A stretch of 64,000 bases of DNA, taken from NCBI RefSeq assembly GCF_030445035.2, contig NC_080702.1, positions 24,935,652 to 24,999,651 of the forward strand. The letters run 5' to 3'. The notes beneath the pieces are model-generated. The model did no database searches and was not told the origin of the DNA. It saw nothing but the letters and a program-made list of their open reading frames with translations. This DNA comes from Dasypus novemcinctus. Taxonomy: Eukaryota; Chordata; Mammalia; Cingulata; Dasypodidae. A program made the position numbers and the translations under genes. Positions within the stretch are counted from its first letter, which is position 1; every line of letters starts with the position of its first letter. Positions 46,340 to 58,918 of the stretch are shown here, piece after piece.

Positions 46340-46760
46340 AATTTTTTAAACTATTAATACATGCAACAGCAAGGATGAATCTCACAAACATTATTCTGAG
46401 TGGAATAAACCTTATGCAAGATAGTAAATACTGTTGGATTTCACTAGTTAATTTTTTATAATAGAAAACTAATCCATGGTACAAAATGTCAGAACAGTGT
46501 TGACTCTGGGATAGGCAGGGATTGGTGGGAATGGGGATGAGAAGAGGTAATTCTATTTTCTTGTACTTCTTTTTTATGCAAAATTGTACCATATTAAAAA
46601 GTAAAATAAAAATGTCAAATTAAAAGGAAAAAAAGAAATAATTTACTACAGAGACGATATTTCAACATTTTCCATGGTTGCTATACATTTGTCAGAACTC
46701 ATTGAGTGGTACACTTAAATTTGTGTATTCAACTAAAAAGCAGGAAACAATTTTGTGTAT
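46340..46760 (+). mobile_element. Ancient L1 3'UTR fragment
   Basis: Matches the general pattern of old L1M 3'UTRs: a stretch of the type CAACAGCAAGGATGAATCTC (46366), a GGTTGCTATACATTTGTCA-like block near 46676, and a GTACACTTAAATTTGTG-like end near 46710. It is diverged, and the subfamily is not assigned. Confidence 0.6.
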
Positions 46761-47846
46761 TTAAAAAAGAAAAATAAGAAAAAATATTATAAGCAAACAT
46801 TTAATTAATGATATATACTCATGCTTATCTTTAAGGTGCAATGTGTACCAATGTCTGAAACTTAATAAATTAAAAATGAGATAGATTGATGTTAGGATAA
46901 AGTTCCTGATGAATGTAAATATATTTGATAAAGCAATCAGAGCAAAAAGTTAGCCATAAAACATAGATGCTGGTTATATGTGTATTCATTATCTTTCAAT
47001 TTTTCCCTTTATAATATATTTTTCATCATACAGTGTTGGGGAAAAAATAAAGGACAGTTCAAGAACACAAAAATGAATGTTATAAAGGATTTGGATAACT
47101 CACCTACATTTATATATCATATTATTCTCAAGTAGTTTATTAAGTGACCCCTATTATAAAACCATCAATAAATTGGAAAAATTTTTTCCAAGATAAAATC
47201 ATCTACATCAAGAATTAGGTAAATGGATAAAAAAAAAGGGGGGGGGGATTGACTAAAACAAAACTTCAGATGTCATAGATCTTTGTGGAAGGCAGAAGGA
47301 GCCCATCATTAATTTCAGTGAGTTGTTGATGTAGATTTTGTCTATATATGGTGATTGTAGGTTGTAATTTTACTTAATTTTAATTTTTAATTCTCAATTA
47401 GATATATATGCTTATGTGTATGATATACTTTTCAGTAAGAAATAAAATATCTTAAGAGTGCCAAGGACATTGTAAGCTAAACTCTACTTAACATGAAGGC
47501 ATGATAGAAATCGACAATTGATTAGAAAATTCACAGCAATGGGTGTTCCAAGACTAACAAATATATATAGAAATGATCACTTCCATAATTTATCTATAGA
47601 CAATTTAAAGCAACAATAAAACATTATATTATTCCCATAAGAATGATGATAAATTTAACATTATGCTTCTGAGATACAGAAAATAACAGAGGAATCATTA
47701 TTATAGATATGACAGAAAATAAATATAAATATCTCCAGTTCTAGGCACATAGCAAATACAAACATATACATACCAAATATATGACGTTTTACATAAGACA
47801 AATATTGTTCAGACAGAAAATTCCAAGTGAATATTTCTGTGAATAA
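46761..47846. other. Unassigned AT-rich sequence
   Basis: No gene or repeat recognised. A short A/G homopolymer junction (A8 then G8) lies near 47230. Confidence 0.45.
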
Positions 47847-47861
47847 GAAGTAGAATGGGAA
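47847..47861. repeat. 15-bp target-site duplication, left copy
   Basis: GAAGTAGAATGGGAA, identical to 50889-50903. It flanks the 5'-inverted L1 insertion. Confidence 0.88.
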
Positions 47862-48533
47862 TATCAGGCCTCACCAAGATGGGAGCATAACACCTTCCCA
47901 CACATTGTACACATCTCCACCCACTGATACAACACACTCTGACAGGATGATCACTCAGACATTGCTTAAAAGCCTGCCCCAAGTTGTCCCTGTGCAAATA
48001 ACCCCCATTAAACACCTTAAACCAGTAACCCTTCCTTATGTTTTCTAAAGAGTTTTCTCAACATTATAGTTTGAACCATATACCTGAAAATTGCCTGTGT
48101 TCACTTTTATCCCCTCAACCCTCCCCACAATTCAGTGGACCACTTGACCCATCCTCCCAACCCTAGCCCTGCACAAGCCTGCAAAGCCCAACCCCATAGG
48201 ATCCCAATGCCCATTTTATCACTTCAATACACAACTACTTACCTTCAATTTATCATAGATTTTATTTGTGTGTGCGTTGATCTTATAATCTGCAAATTTC
48301 TCAAGAGCATGGGTGGCTCCCATTGAGGGAGGACAGGCTAGTGTGTCAAGCCCTCAGGATTGTTGCAAGTATCTATGAATCTTGTCCTTCAAGCAGTGAA
48401 TCTTGGTTGTCACTGTGGGCCCCAAGAAGAGGGGAAGAGAGGAATAGAATGGTTGGAAAAGGGGGTAACTGGGGGGCAATTGAAGTGCTCTGCATGATCC
48501 TGCAATGATGGATACAGGTCATGTTAAATATCA

Positions 48534-48653
48534 CCAAAAATTTATAAAGGTGTATGATCTAAAATGTAAACCATAACATAAACCACAATGTAACCAAAAA
48601 TTTCTAAAAGTGTACTGTCTAAAATGTACACCATAAAGTAAACCATAATGGAA
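48534..48653 (+). repeat. 60-bp tandem pair inside the L1 3'UTR
   Basis: Two units start CCAAAAATTT at 48534 and 48594. Both carry CTAAAATGTA and a CATAA-type end. A corresponding pair in reverse orientation can be seen in the other copies (for example 58080-58170), so the duplication is ancestral to the 3'UTR. Confidence 0.75.
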
Positions 48654-50629
48654 CCATGGTTAGTAGCTTTGTTTCAATATCTGCACATCAGATGCAGCAA
48701 ATGTAACATCCACATGTAAAAAGATCATTGCTGGAGAAGAGTTTGAGATTGGGTACATAGGAGTTCCCTACATTCTACATGTGACTACTGTGACATAAAA
48801 CTTTTTGGAAAACCTAATTTAAAAAAGGAATGTAGATGCTGAGGAAGAAATGGAAGAGATTAACCTGCCACTGTACATACAGGGCAATACCTATTAAATG
48901 ATGAAAGGTAAAAATGTCAAAAAAATATATATTTTTCATTTTTTTAATTTCCCAATTTATTTTTTATTTCATTTTAGCTTTTCTAAATAAATAAGAAATT
49001 ATTTACTTTAGTTTTTAAAAAATTCTTATTCATTTCCAATCTTTAAAACTATGATTACTATTTCATTTTCCTGTTAATTGAATTTGGCAATATATTAGAT
49101 ATCATTTTCAAAGAAGTTTTGGATCACAGAGAGATTCAAGTATGGCAGGGAAGGAACACTGATGTGGGGTGTCATTGATGGGGGATGAATGGATAGGAGG
49201 GAGGTCTCTAGGACATGCACATAGGTTATGTAGATATGTTCAGATGTTCATTGGGTATTGACATTAGAGGTAGAGTTTAACACAACAACTTAGGGAGTAC
49301 TGGGTTCCCATTCTGGAAACTCTGTTACACTCCACAATGGAGCAGCAACAACCCCCCATGTACAAGGGCAAAGACCAGTGGAGAAGGATGGTCCAGTGAT
49401 GGCCTTTGATAATGATGACTATGTTTATGAGCCTGTTTGCCTGAAATTTCAACTAGGCCTGGGGCTGAAGGGTGTCTAAGAATTACCTCATGAGAGCCTC
49501 CATGTTGCTCAAATTTGGCCACTGTCTAAGTCAAACTTGGTATGTAAGTTTACTAACTTCCCTCCAGTGTGGGACAGGACTTCCAGAGATGAGCTTTCCT
49601 GGTATAGAGAGAGTACTACCAAGGACCAACTGGTGATGCATCTAGAAAAGGACCTTGAATAAAAGAGGGAAATGGTAAAGACAAATGAGTTTATATGGCT
49701 AAAAGACTTCGAAATGATCCAGAAGGTCATCAGAGGGGTTGCGCTTATGCACAGCTCAGCAGTATCTCAGAGACACCCTAAGTAGATACAACCCTTGGTA
49801 GTGGTGCTCCTGAAGGCTACAGAGTCACCCAGGCCCTATGGTCATGACCAGATGGTTCTGGAGTTCAGTGCCTTGCCAGTGGGCCCTACTTTGGGGTTTG
49901 TGCTACTGAGTGTGATGGAGTTCAACTCAGATTTGACCTCTATGCACGCCTTTTCTGTCACTTTTACTGAACCTTTGGTGTTAGGGTTGGTGTATACTCA
50001 GGAGACTTGAATCTCTGGACTGTCTCTGTGCCAGTTAGGCCTTAAGCCTCATCAGAGTAGCAACACCTACTCTCTTGTTCATTTGGACTTACCCAGGTCA
50101 ACTAACAAGGATGTGAGGATCATCAACCACCACACCAGGGAACTGAGAGAGTCTACAGTTACAAGCAGGAGAATCCCATCCATTAACCATGCGAGACCTA
50201 AGCCCCCTCTTGATTTAGAGGTGGAGTGGACATCTCCATCCCAGAGTCCTCTGGATGGAGGAATAAATTATGGATTAGAGCAGACTTACTGGTATTCTAT
50301 TGTAGAATTATTGTGACTCTAGCAATGGAACAAGGTATATCATTGATGTGGAAACAGTGGCAATGGGAGTTGCTGAAGGCAGGGAGAGACAAAAAAGGTG
50401 TGATACTGGGGCATTTTTGGGACTTGGAATTTTCCTCAATGATATTGCAGGGACTGGGATAGAGTGTAAACTACAACATAAATTATAATCCATGCTGAGT
50501 AGCAATGCTCCAAAATGTAATCATGAAGTGCAAATAATGAATCACACCAATGAAAAAAGTTGTCGATGTGGGAAGAGTGGGGGTTGTGGGGAGCGGGGTA
50601 TATGGGGACCTCCTATTTTTTTGAAAATG

Positions 50630-50810
50630 AAAATTTTTTATTGTCTTATTTTAAAAGATACATAGATCACACAAAATGTTACCTTAGAAAACATGAGGTT
50701 CTCATATAACTCACTCCCCACCCCACCCCCACTCCTCCCACCCTCTTTCATCAGTGTGGTGCATTCATTGCATTTGAGGAATATATTTTGGAGCTCTGCT
50801 CCACTGAGAA
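50630..50810 (-). mobile_element. Short 5'-truncated L1 insertion in the 3' end of another L1
   Basis: About 180 bp of L1 3' end in minus orientation, with its tail complement at about 50630-50650, splits the 3' terminus of the plus-strand L1. The host terminus resumes at about 50815. The two opposite 3' termini make an inverted repeat (AGATACATAGATCACA at 50659 against its complement near 50842). The flanking duplication is T-rich and uncertain. Confidence 0.65.
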
Positions 50811-50888
50811 ATTCTTATATTTTTTAATGTAACATTTTGTGCGATCTATGTATCTTTAATAAAAGAAAATAACAAACTGAAAAACAAG

Positions 50889-50903
50889 GAAGTAGAATGG
50901 GAA
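50889..50903. repeat. 15-bp target-site duplication, right copy
   Basis: Second copy of GAAGTAGAATGGGAA. It pairs with 47847-47861. Confidence 0.88.
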
Positions 50904-51292
50904 AATTGTAGAGCAGCTGGTTTGTAATACTTGATGGCTGGCTCTGCCATCAAAAGCAGGTTAGAGCAGATTATTAGAGATTAAGATGAATGTTAAACTC
51001 ATTCAAAATACAGAGGACCCTGAGCAAATATTTGGTGGGAAATCAGAGGGTTCAGTGGAATTCTACTCATTTTCAAGTAAAGCTGCTCTCTGTTGTTAAA
51101 CTAATCAGAAGCTTTGGTTTTGGGGAAGTAGAGGGCAAAGGTCTTAGTATCACTGCTAGAAATGAGCCAAATTATATCCTGGGTCCTGGGACTTAGTATA
51201 TTCCCAATATCCCTTTGGGGAACAAGAATCAACTCATGAATCATAGGAAACAGTTTTTAATTGAAATCGTAACTTCTACTGGGAGAAAGATA
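50904..51292. other. Unassigned sequence
   Basis: No gene or repeat recognised between the twin-primed L1 and the solo LTR. Confidence 0.45.
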
Positions 51293-51298
51293 TAAAGG
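51293..51298. repeat. 6-bp target-site duplication of the solo LTR, left copy
   Basis: TAAAGG precedes the LTR and recurs directly after it (51725-51730). Confidence 0.85.
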
Positions 51299-51724
51299 TG
51301 TTGGAAACTGAGGCACAAATGTCTCGCAAAGAAAGACCTGTTTCCATGGCTATGCTGGCAACCTAAGGAATGCGGCAATTAAGAGTTCCCAGCAAACAGG
51401 AGTAAGCTGTTAAAGGCTGAAAGAAAAGATGAGCACATGCTTTGTAGTTAGAACAATTAGACTTTGTACCTTGAGATAAGAGTTTTTAAATTCCTCAGAT
51501 CATGAGTAAAGCTAATAGTTAACTGCATGTTGCTGCTTGTTCTCACGTGGACTGGGGTATATAGACAGCCCCTTGTAAACAATAAAGTTGTCTAATGAGT
51601 CTTTACTCATAGAACCCCCTGATCCCAGTTCTCTCTGTCTCTCTCTTTCTTTCTTTTGTTTCATTTTCTCTTTCTCTTTCTCTTTGTTTCATTCCTGATA
51701 CCCTTTTGGTCCAAATCTCCAACA
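51299..51724 (+). mobile_element. Solo LTR of a class II (ERVK/betaretrovirus-like) endogenous retrovirus
   Basis: This is a 426-bp unit with perfect 7-bp inverted ends, TGTTGGA and TCCAACA, and a 6-bp target duplication (TAAAGG). Inside, on the plus strand, are an E-box CACGTG at about 51545, a TATATA box at 51558-51563 and the polyadenylation signal AATAAA at 51581-51586. A CT-rich U5 follows (51630-51700). The close spacing of TATA and AATAAA implies a short R region, as in betaretroviruses. No internal viral genes remain, so it arose by recombination between two LTRs. The class II assignment rests on duplication length and layout, not on a database match. Confidence 0.85.
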
Positions 51725-51730
51725 TAAAGG
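51725..51730. repeat. 6-bp target-site duplication of the solo LTR, right copy
   Basis: TAAAGG, pairing with 51293-51298. Confidence 0.85.
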
Positions 51731-51863
51731 TGCTAGACAGAAAAGGTAGGTGCAGATGGTGAGAGCAGGATTTTGATGTGTAGTTTATATGCATGTGTGT
51801 ATGTGTGCCTGTGTGTGTGTATCAGAGTGAGAAAGAGATAGTGAAATGAAGTTTTGCATGGTA

Positions 51864-52247
51864 TGTTTTGAGAACTCAGGCTCAGGCACAACAGAAACAT
51901 TCACAAAATGACTTCTTTATTACTTACACAGCAAAACGGGTCCAAATGTGTAGGGGAAGAGATCCCATTATGACTGGTCTCCAGGGGAGTCCAGCTGCTC
52001 ACATCAGAATCAATGGATAGCAGCACTGCATGCCCACTTCACCTTGGAGAGGAAAGACAGATCTGTGCTCTGAAGGGCAGGGTATTTATACAGCCAAGAA
52101 GAAATGGGCCCTGCCACTGAGAGTTCTTGCCCTGATAAGCAGCTAGAACTACTTGTTCCTGATTTTCCATTTCAGAAATGGTCAGATTGCTCCATTAGAC
52201 CTAACATGATGGAAAAGGGAAACATATTGACACATCTGCATACAACA
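51864..52247 (-). mobile_element. Probable second solo LTR, minus strand
   Basis: Read on the minus strand this 384-bp unit begins TGTTGTATG and ends CAAAACA. It has a TATAAATA box (complement 52083-52090) and, about 170 bp downstream, an AATAAAG signal (complement 51915-51921). That order and spacing fit U3-R-U5. I cannot find a target-site duplication at these ends, so the boundaries or the identity may be wrong. The longer R suggests a different retroviral class from its neighbour. Confidence 0.6.
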
Positions 52248-55200
52248 GAAGAAAATGGAGGTGGTAGATGAGGACTGGGAGTTGATTATTATTCTGTCCT
52301 TGAATTCCTCAGTAGAAAGCCATAAAAAGGAACATATAAAATAAGATTAAACGGAACATACTTAAATCTATTGGCAAGGAAAGTAACCCAACGCTACTGT
52401 TAAAAACAGAATTAGTTGTGTAAATGAGAGGAATCTTAAAAAAATACACAAACACACATGTGTGCACCTGCGTGCACTCATAGACACACACTTTACATGT
52501 AATAACATGATATAAAACTAAAACAGACGTTTTGGAAACAAAATATATACACTAAATAAAAATTAAAAATAAATGGTACATGATCTGGACTTTATGTTAA
52601 AGGATAGTTTAGTTAATTAAAAATTTTTCCAGGATTAAAATACATAAGAAATATGAAAAGTTAAAACATGGGGAGAATGACAAGAGATTGTGGGTAAGGA
52701 ATAATAAACAGCTATAGATTTGTAGTCTTTAATAAGTTATATAAACACTAATAAGGTAACATTTGTTAGAAAACTTTAATTTCTTAAATTATACTAAATG
52801 AATATTGGAATTTCTATAAACATGTTATTACAGTAATATAATATTGATAATCAATTATTATCTTAAACATTTATGAAATTGAAATACTCAATTTTAAATC
52901 AGCTTAAGAAAAAGTGGGAGTAAGAAGACTGCAAAACCTAAGCCATGTTTCAATTCAAAAAATATATTTAGCAAATGGGAAGATGGACTACTAATTTGAA
53001 AATGATAAAGATAATTAAAGCAGGGGCATAGTCATCAAACAGCAGGAAAGAGAGAGAGGTGATAGTAAAGTTTGGCTTATCTGGGAAGTTCTCTAGGATA
53101 ATAAACAAATTTCTTTATGGAAAGGAAATTGAAGTACCCTGAGTGCAATATCTCAAACCAATACAATATACCTTAGGATTTTTGTGGTTTTCACTGACTT
53201 GATTGAATACTTTGTGAAATTGAAGACATTCATTGGTTTTTGTTTCTTAGAGGTGGCTTTATGAATAAATATGTGCAAACGTTAATCAAATAATTTCTTG
53301 TGGCATAAGAGAATTGTATAGCATGTGCTTCTACGTCAAACAAAATGCCAAATTATATTTTAGTACAGTGACAATTTTGTTATCAATGTTGTGATATAGA
53401 CACAATATTTTTTAAATGTCAACTTATAAATATAGACATGTCTTAAAGATACTGAAATAAGTGGTCATGTCAGGAAAATGAGTTCATCCTTTAGATTTAT
53501 CAGTTTAGTCCAATTGTCAGTCATAAGAATTAAAATGAGCCCAATGGCACCAAAGAGAGCTCCTTTGCTATTCTACTGCTTTGAATTAATGAGTAGATTA
53601 CTATTCTCCCACTCCCCATACATTTGTGAACACACACACAAAAAAAACTTCCAATAAGGCAATTGGCCCTGTATTGTGTATGACAATTGCATAGGATCCC
53701 AAGAGAAACCTAAAACTTTTTCTGAAAGTTTCTCTTTGATCTCATCTTCCCAAAATTCCCTTTAAGTGAACAGGGAATTGAAAGCCAGGGTAAGCTGAGT
53801 TGAGAACCCTAGGGATGCTTTAACAAGCTCTTCTCCTGAGATTCAAAGTGCAGATGCAAGTGCTTGTAATTTCTTCCTCTTCATTATAACTTTCAAATTA
53901 TTATATTGTAGCACCCTAACAAGTCCCGTGGTATGCATGGCACTGGGACTTCATAGGGAGAGAGAGCTCCTTTTCTACATTTCAAGGTGGTAATTGTCAG
54001 CTGCAGAAAGTTGCTAAATAAAGAAAACAAAGTTGCATTTTGAGGCTTTTTTTAATGCTCTGTGTGAGATCATGTAAATATTTCCTCAGTCCCTTTGCTT
54101 TTACTCTGCTCTTATTTATATAATAAAAAAGTCTCGCCGGGAAGCCACGTGATTTCTAAATTAGAGAAACCAAATTCCTACCATCTCAGTGGAAGGTCTC
54201 TGTGAAACCTGTCTGATCAGAGCAAAATGATTATTCTCAATCCAAGTTATTTGTTAATTCTGATGCTTTTCCTTTATTGTCAAACAAATGATCTTTTTTG
54301 TCATTGTTGCTGTTTTTCATGCACACCGTGACTCACCTTATTGAAACAGAGCAGAATTACCCCCATTAATACACAGGCTTTGTGAGAAAGGACACTCATA
54401 TTTATTGATCTAACCGCCACTCGAAAATATTTTTTGATTCTATAATCTAATTCAAAGTATCATTATCCACTGTCTCTTTATATATCCTAACCATTAACCC
54501 AAAACAAATAAACAAAATTAAAAGACAGAAAACAGAAAGTAGACTGATTACTAGATGCAGACTAAAATACTTAAGTAATCAATTACTGATTGGATCATGA
54601 CAGAACTAGGATTTAAAAACTGGATTAACAGTGTACATGATGAAATGTTACAAATTTTAAAATAAAATATTATACAAGATATCATTTAGATGAGTCTAAG
54701 CTAGTTAACAATTAGGGAAGCTTCCAATCCGCATTTGGAAAGGAGTTCCCATAAGACAAAGAACAAAGGAATAGTAAATGTGAATACTTAAAAATATTTC
54801 ATTGGTTATGTAAAATTCCTTTTCTCTTTTAAACCTTGGTGTTCTTAGGGTTAGGTATGACACCTAGTGGACATAGGGATTTCCTAGATTTGATTTATTC
54901 TTACACATTTGTCTGTCTCCATTTGTTATATTTATCATATATTACTTTCTAACAGTCATAGTCACAACACAAATGCTTCTTTGTGGATCTTGAAAACTTC
55001 ATCTAGGGGTTTTCAGTTTCCACACTTTGTTGTTGTTCTCAAATTAATTTTTGCCCTTATATTTTTGATGTGAAAAAAATGTTTTCATCTATATAGGTAA
55101 AATATGATGGGAAATCACTCCATATTTATATAGGTTAATGCAAACAGTTTCAATATTTTAAACTGTAATTTGACATCTTACACTTTCTTACTTTCTTTTA

Positions 55201-55954
55201 GGTTCACAACAAATTCAGTTCTGCAGTCTGCTTCCATAATTTATTCCTTCCTATTTTTTGCTTATAAAATGTGCTATCATTCCCTTAATAATACTGGTTG
55301 CTTGTCTCCACGTGGTTTCAAATATTACATAAAGCAGATGTTTAATTGGTAAAGAGAACTAAGCAGAACAGATTTAGAGACAATCATAAAGTAAGAAACA
55401 GTCCAAAGAGCACTTTGTCAACTCATACTTTTTAATATTATTCAGGATAAAATATTCAGGAATATAAATTCAACACAGATACTAGGCAGATTTAATGATA
55501 GGGGCATAAATTGCTATAAGCCTATTCCTGCAGGAAATTGAACCTCAGAAAGCCCCACTGAGGTACCGCTGAGTGCAAGTGATGTGTGCAGGTGAATGTG
55601 GAGAAGAACCTAGGTACCAGTAGAAAAATGACAAGAGAAAGCAAATTCCTGAATTTCTCATGGTTCAATAGGTTACATAGTCTCAGGTAATTATACAGTC
55701 ACTGTATTGCATTGACACTTCTAATGAGTAAAGGAATCATATTTGATTACAAGCTCAGGAAATGTTTATCCTCATGAAAAATATATTCCAGAGTGTTTTA
55801 GTGAGGATACTGCATGCTCCCCAATGAGAGATCACACATGGAGAATACATGAAGAAAATGTGTGAAAATCAGATACTAAAACTATGTACAGTATGTCCTG
55901 GAGACCACTCAGAGTGGAAACTCCTGCACCCTACTTCCCCTTTGAACTTCCTCT
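52248..55954. other. Unassigned intergenic sequence
   Basis: AT-rich with no frame above about 60 codons and no repeat I recognise, apart from a degenerate CA-rich stretch near 52440-52495. 53500-54250 is less AT-rich and has scattered CpGs near 54130-54150. It looks unique, but I see no exon, with no coding frame framed by splice sites. Confidence 0.5.
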
Positions 55955-58918
55955 TTTTTTTAATTTAAATTTTAATTTTTTTCTTTATTTTCTTTTGAAA
56001 GTTACATAAAAAAATACATGTGGTCCACATATGTTCCCCACCTCCTCTACCCTACTCCTCCCACATCAACAACCTCTTCCATCACCGTGGCACATTCACT
56101 GCACCTGCTGAATACATTTTGGTGGTCTACATTGTAGCCTACACTTTACCCCAGTTCACCCAGTGGGCCATGGCACGACACAGAATATCCAGCATCTGTC
56201 CCTGCAGCACCACACAGGACAACTCCAAATCCTGAAAATGCCCCCACATCATATCTCATCCTCTACCTCCCTACCATCAGCAGCTACCGTGGCCACTTTC
56301 TCCACATCAATGCTACAATTTCTTCCATTACCAATAACAATAGTTCCCCAGCAGAATACCAGTAAGTCCACTCCAGACCATGCTCCATTCCTCCATCCTG
56401 TGGACCCTGGGATGATTATGTCTACTCCACCTCTAAATCAAGAGGGTGCTTAGATGCCACTTGAATGATGGATGCAATTCCGCTTGCAGTTGTAGGCACT
56501 CTTGGCTCCCTGGTGTGGTGGTTGACCTTCAACTCCATCTTAGTTGAGTGGGGTAAGGCGAATAAACCACAGTGTAGTAGCTGCAAGTCTTTAAGGCTCA
56601 GGGCCTGGCTATCACATGGTCAGTCCAGAGATCCAGGTCCCCTGGGTATATATTAAACCCTAGCATCAACTAGAGTTCCGGTAAAAGTAACAGGAGAGGC
56701 ATGAGAACAAAGATCACATCTGAGTCCAGCTCCATCACACAGAAACACAAACTCCAAAGTAGGGCCAACTGACATGGCACTGAATTCCATCTGCCATGAC
56801 CATAGAACCTGTGGGTCTCTGTAGCCCTCAGAAGAACCCATACTCAGGGTTGTATCTACTTTATCTGTCTCTGGGACTCTGCTGAGGTGTGCATGAGGGC
56901 AACCCCTCTGATAACCACCCAGCTCTTTTGGAGTCTCACAGCCATATAAACTCATTTGTCCTTTCCATGTCCCCCTTGACTCAGGTCAAAAAGCCTTTTT
57001 AACTCCTGATATTATATGTAGATTGAGATATTCTGCTCATCCGACTTGACCCTTTTATTCAAGGTCATTTTTAGTTACATCATCAGCTGGTACTTGGTAG
57101 TAATCCCTCAGTGCCAGGGAGGCTCATCCCTGGGAGGCATGTACCACGCTGGGGGGAAGGCAATGCATTTACATGCTGAGTTTGGTTTTGAGACTGGCCA
57201 CATTTGAGCAACACGGAGGCTCTCAGGAGGTAACTCTTAGGCACCCTGCAGCTCTAGGCCTTGTTCTTATTTCAGGTGCACAGGCTTACAAGTATAGTCA
57301 TTACTACCAAGGGCTCATTGTTGAACATTCATTTTTTTTTTGGTCTTTGCTGTTGCACTTGGGGGATTGTTGCTATTCCTTTGGCAACAATGTGTGACTG
57401 TGATAGACTCCCCTGGCTAGGAACTCAGCACTCCCTTAATTGTTGTTTTTAATTGTATCCACTATGAAAATATCCAAACATTTTTATGTACCCTGGATAT
57501 ATGTCCTGAAGAACTCCCTGCCAACCATGTGTCTCCTGTCAATAACATCCCACACCAGTATTCCTCCTCGGCCATTGCTGAACCTCTCTGTGAACCAAAA
57601 CTTCTTGAAAAGTGAAGCCCAATATATTGCCAGATTCCATTAATAGTAAAATGGAGTATAGTGATGAGTCTAATGGTTAGATGTAGAATACATATTAATT
57701 TGCAAAAATTAAGGTAAAAATAAATTGGGGTATCAAAAAATTAAAAAATGCAAAAGCTTTATATTTATGTTTTGCCTTCCATCACTGCAGTAAGTGTTGC
57801 CCTGTATGCAAAATGGCAAGGCAACTACTTCAGTCTTTTCCTCAGAGTCTACGCCTTATCTTTTTCTTTTGTTTTTTCTAATTATTAAGTTTATCTTCAC
57901 AAGAGTTTTAGATCACAGTAGTTCATATATACAATATACAGTACTCCCACATATCTGACATAAAAACTTTCCCTTCCACAGCAATAATCTTTTTACATAT
58001 TCATACTATATTTGCTGAAACTGATGTACAGATATTGAGACAATAGCTTTCAAACAAGATAACATTTGGGTTTACATTGTGGTTTATATTTTAGACTATA
58101 CAAATTTCTAAATTTTTAGTTATCTTACGTTTTACATTATGATTTACCTTTTAGCCTATTAGGCCCTATATATTTTTGGTATAATTTTACATTTCTTATA
58201 TCCATCCTTGCGTACTCTTGTGGAACACTTCTATTGCCCACACAGTTACATTGGTTCCATCTATTCAATACCTCTTTCCCCCCTCCACTTAGGACCCACA
58301 GTGACAGTCAATCTTCATTGCTTGTTCAGAGGTACTTGCATCAGTGTTGAGGGCTTGACCTGCTCAACTGCCCTAATGCTCTGGGAGCCACCATTTCTTT
58401 TGAGAGATACAATTCCTTCTATTTGAGGGCATCAGTCATCCCCAGGATGTGGGTATAACTTCACTCTCATTATATAGGTCCCTATCCAATGATATAATCC
58501 ACTATGGCAAAATGAGCATTCACATATTCCCGAGGAGCCTGTCCTTCATCAGATTATCCACTTTAAGCATTTTAAACAGGTAACCTTTCTGATTATATTT
58601 TTGAAAAAGTTTTTTCAGCATTATACTCTCAACCAAATACCTGACAATCTCCTATGTTCATATATTGCCCCACACTCCCCCCAATTTCTTGGGCAATATT
58701 ACCCATCCTCCCATCCCTAACCCCTCTCAAGCCCACAAATCCCCACCCAAAGGTAACCTTATGTCCCCATTTAATCCCTTCCTTGTACAAATACTTACCT
58801 CCAGCTTATCAGAGATTTCACCCATGTAGCTGTCAGCTTGCTTCCTTCCTCTACCCCCCAAATTCCTTGAAGCCCATCGTTCAGGATCTAGCTCTCTGAG
58901 GCAGCTTGATTTACATAT

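Larger units (their letters stand above)
47862..50888 (+). mobile_element. 5'-inverted (twin-primed) L1 insertion
   Basis: The right block (48303 to about 50870) is L1 3'UTR in plus orientation, ending in the L1 3' terminus and AATAAAAG-type tail. The left block (47862-48261) is 3'UTR in minus orientation, followed by about 40 bp of minus-orientation ORF2 (48262-48302, from the RT region). In L1 coordinates the left end of the inverted block (equivalent to about 3466 of copy A) meets the start of the plus block (about 3450). That is the junction expected when two cDNAs from one RNA are joined head to head. The jump from 3'UTR to ORF2 implies a template jump or internally deleted RNA. The whole unit has 15-bp duplications. 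Confidence 0.85.

Noticed and set aside
51603..51794. 63-codon minus-strand frame rich in Arg and Glu
   Set aside because: It arises from the CT-rich U5 of the solo LTR read in antisense.
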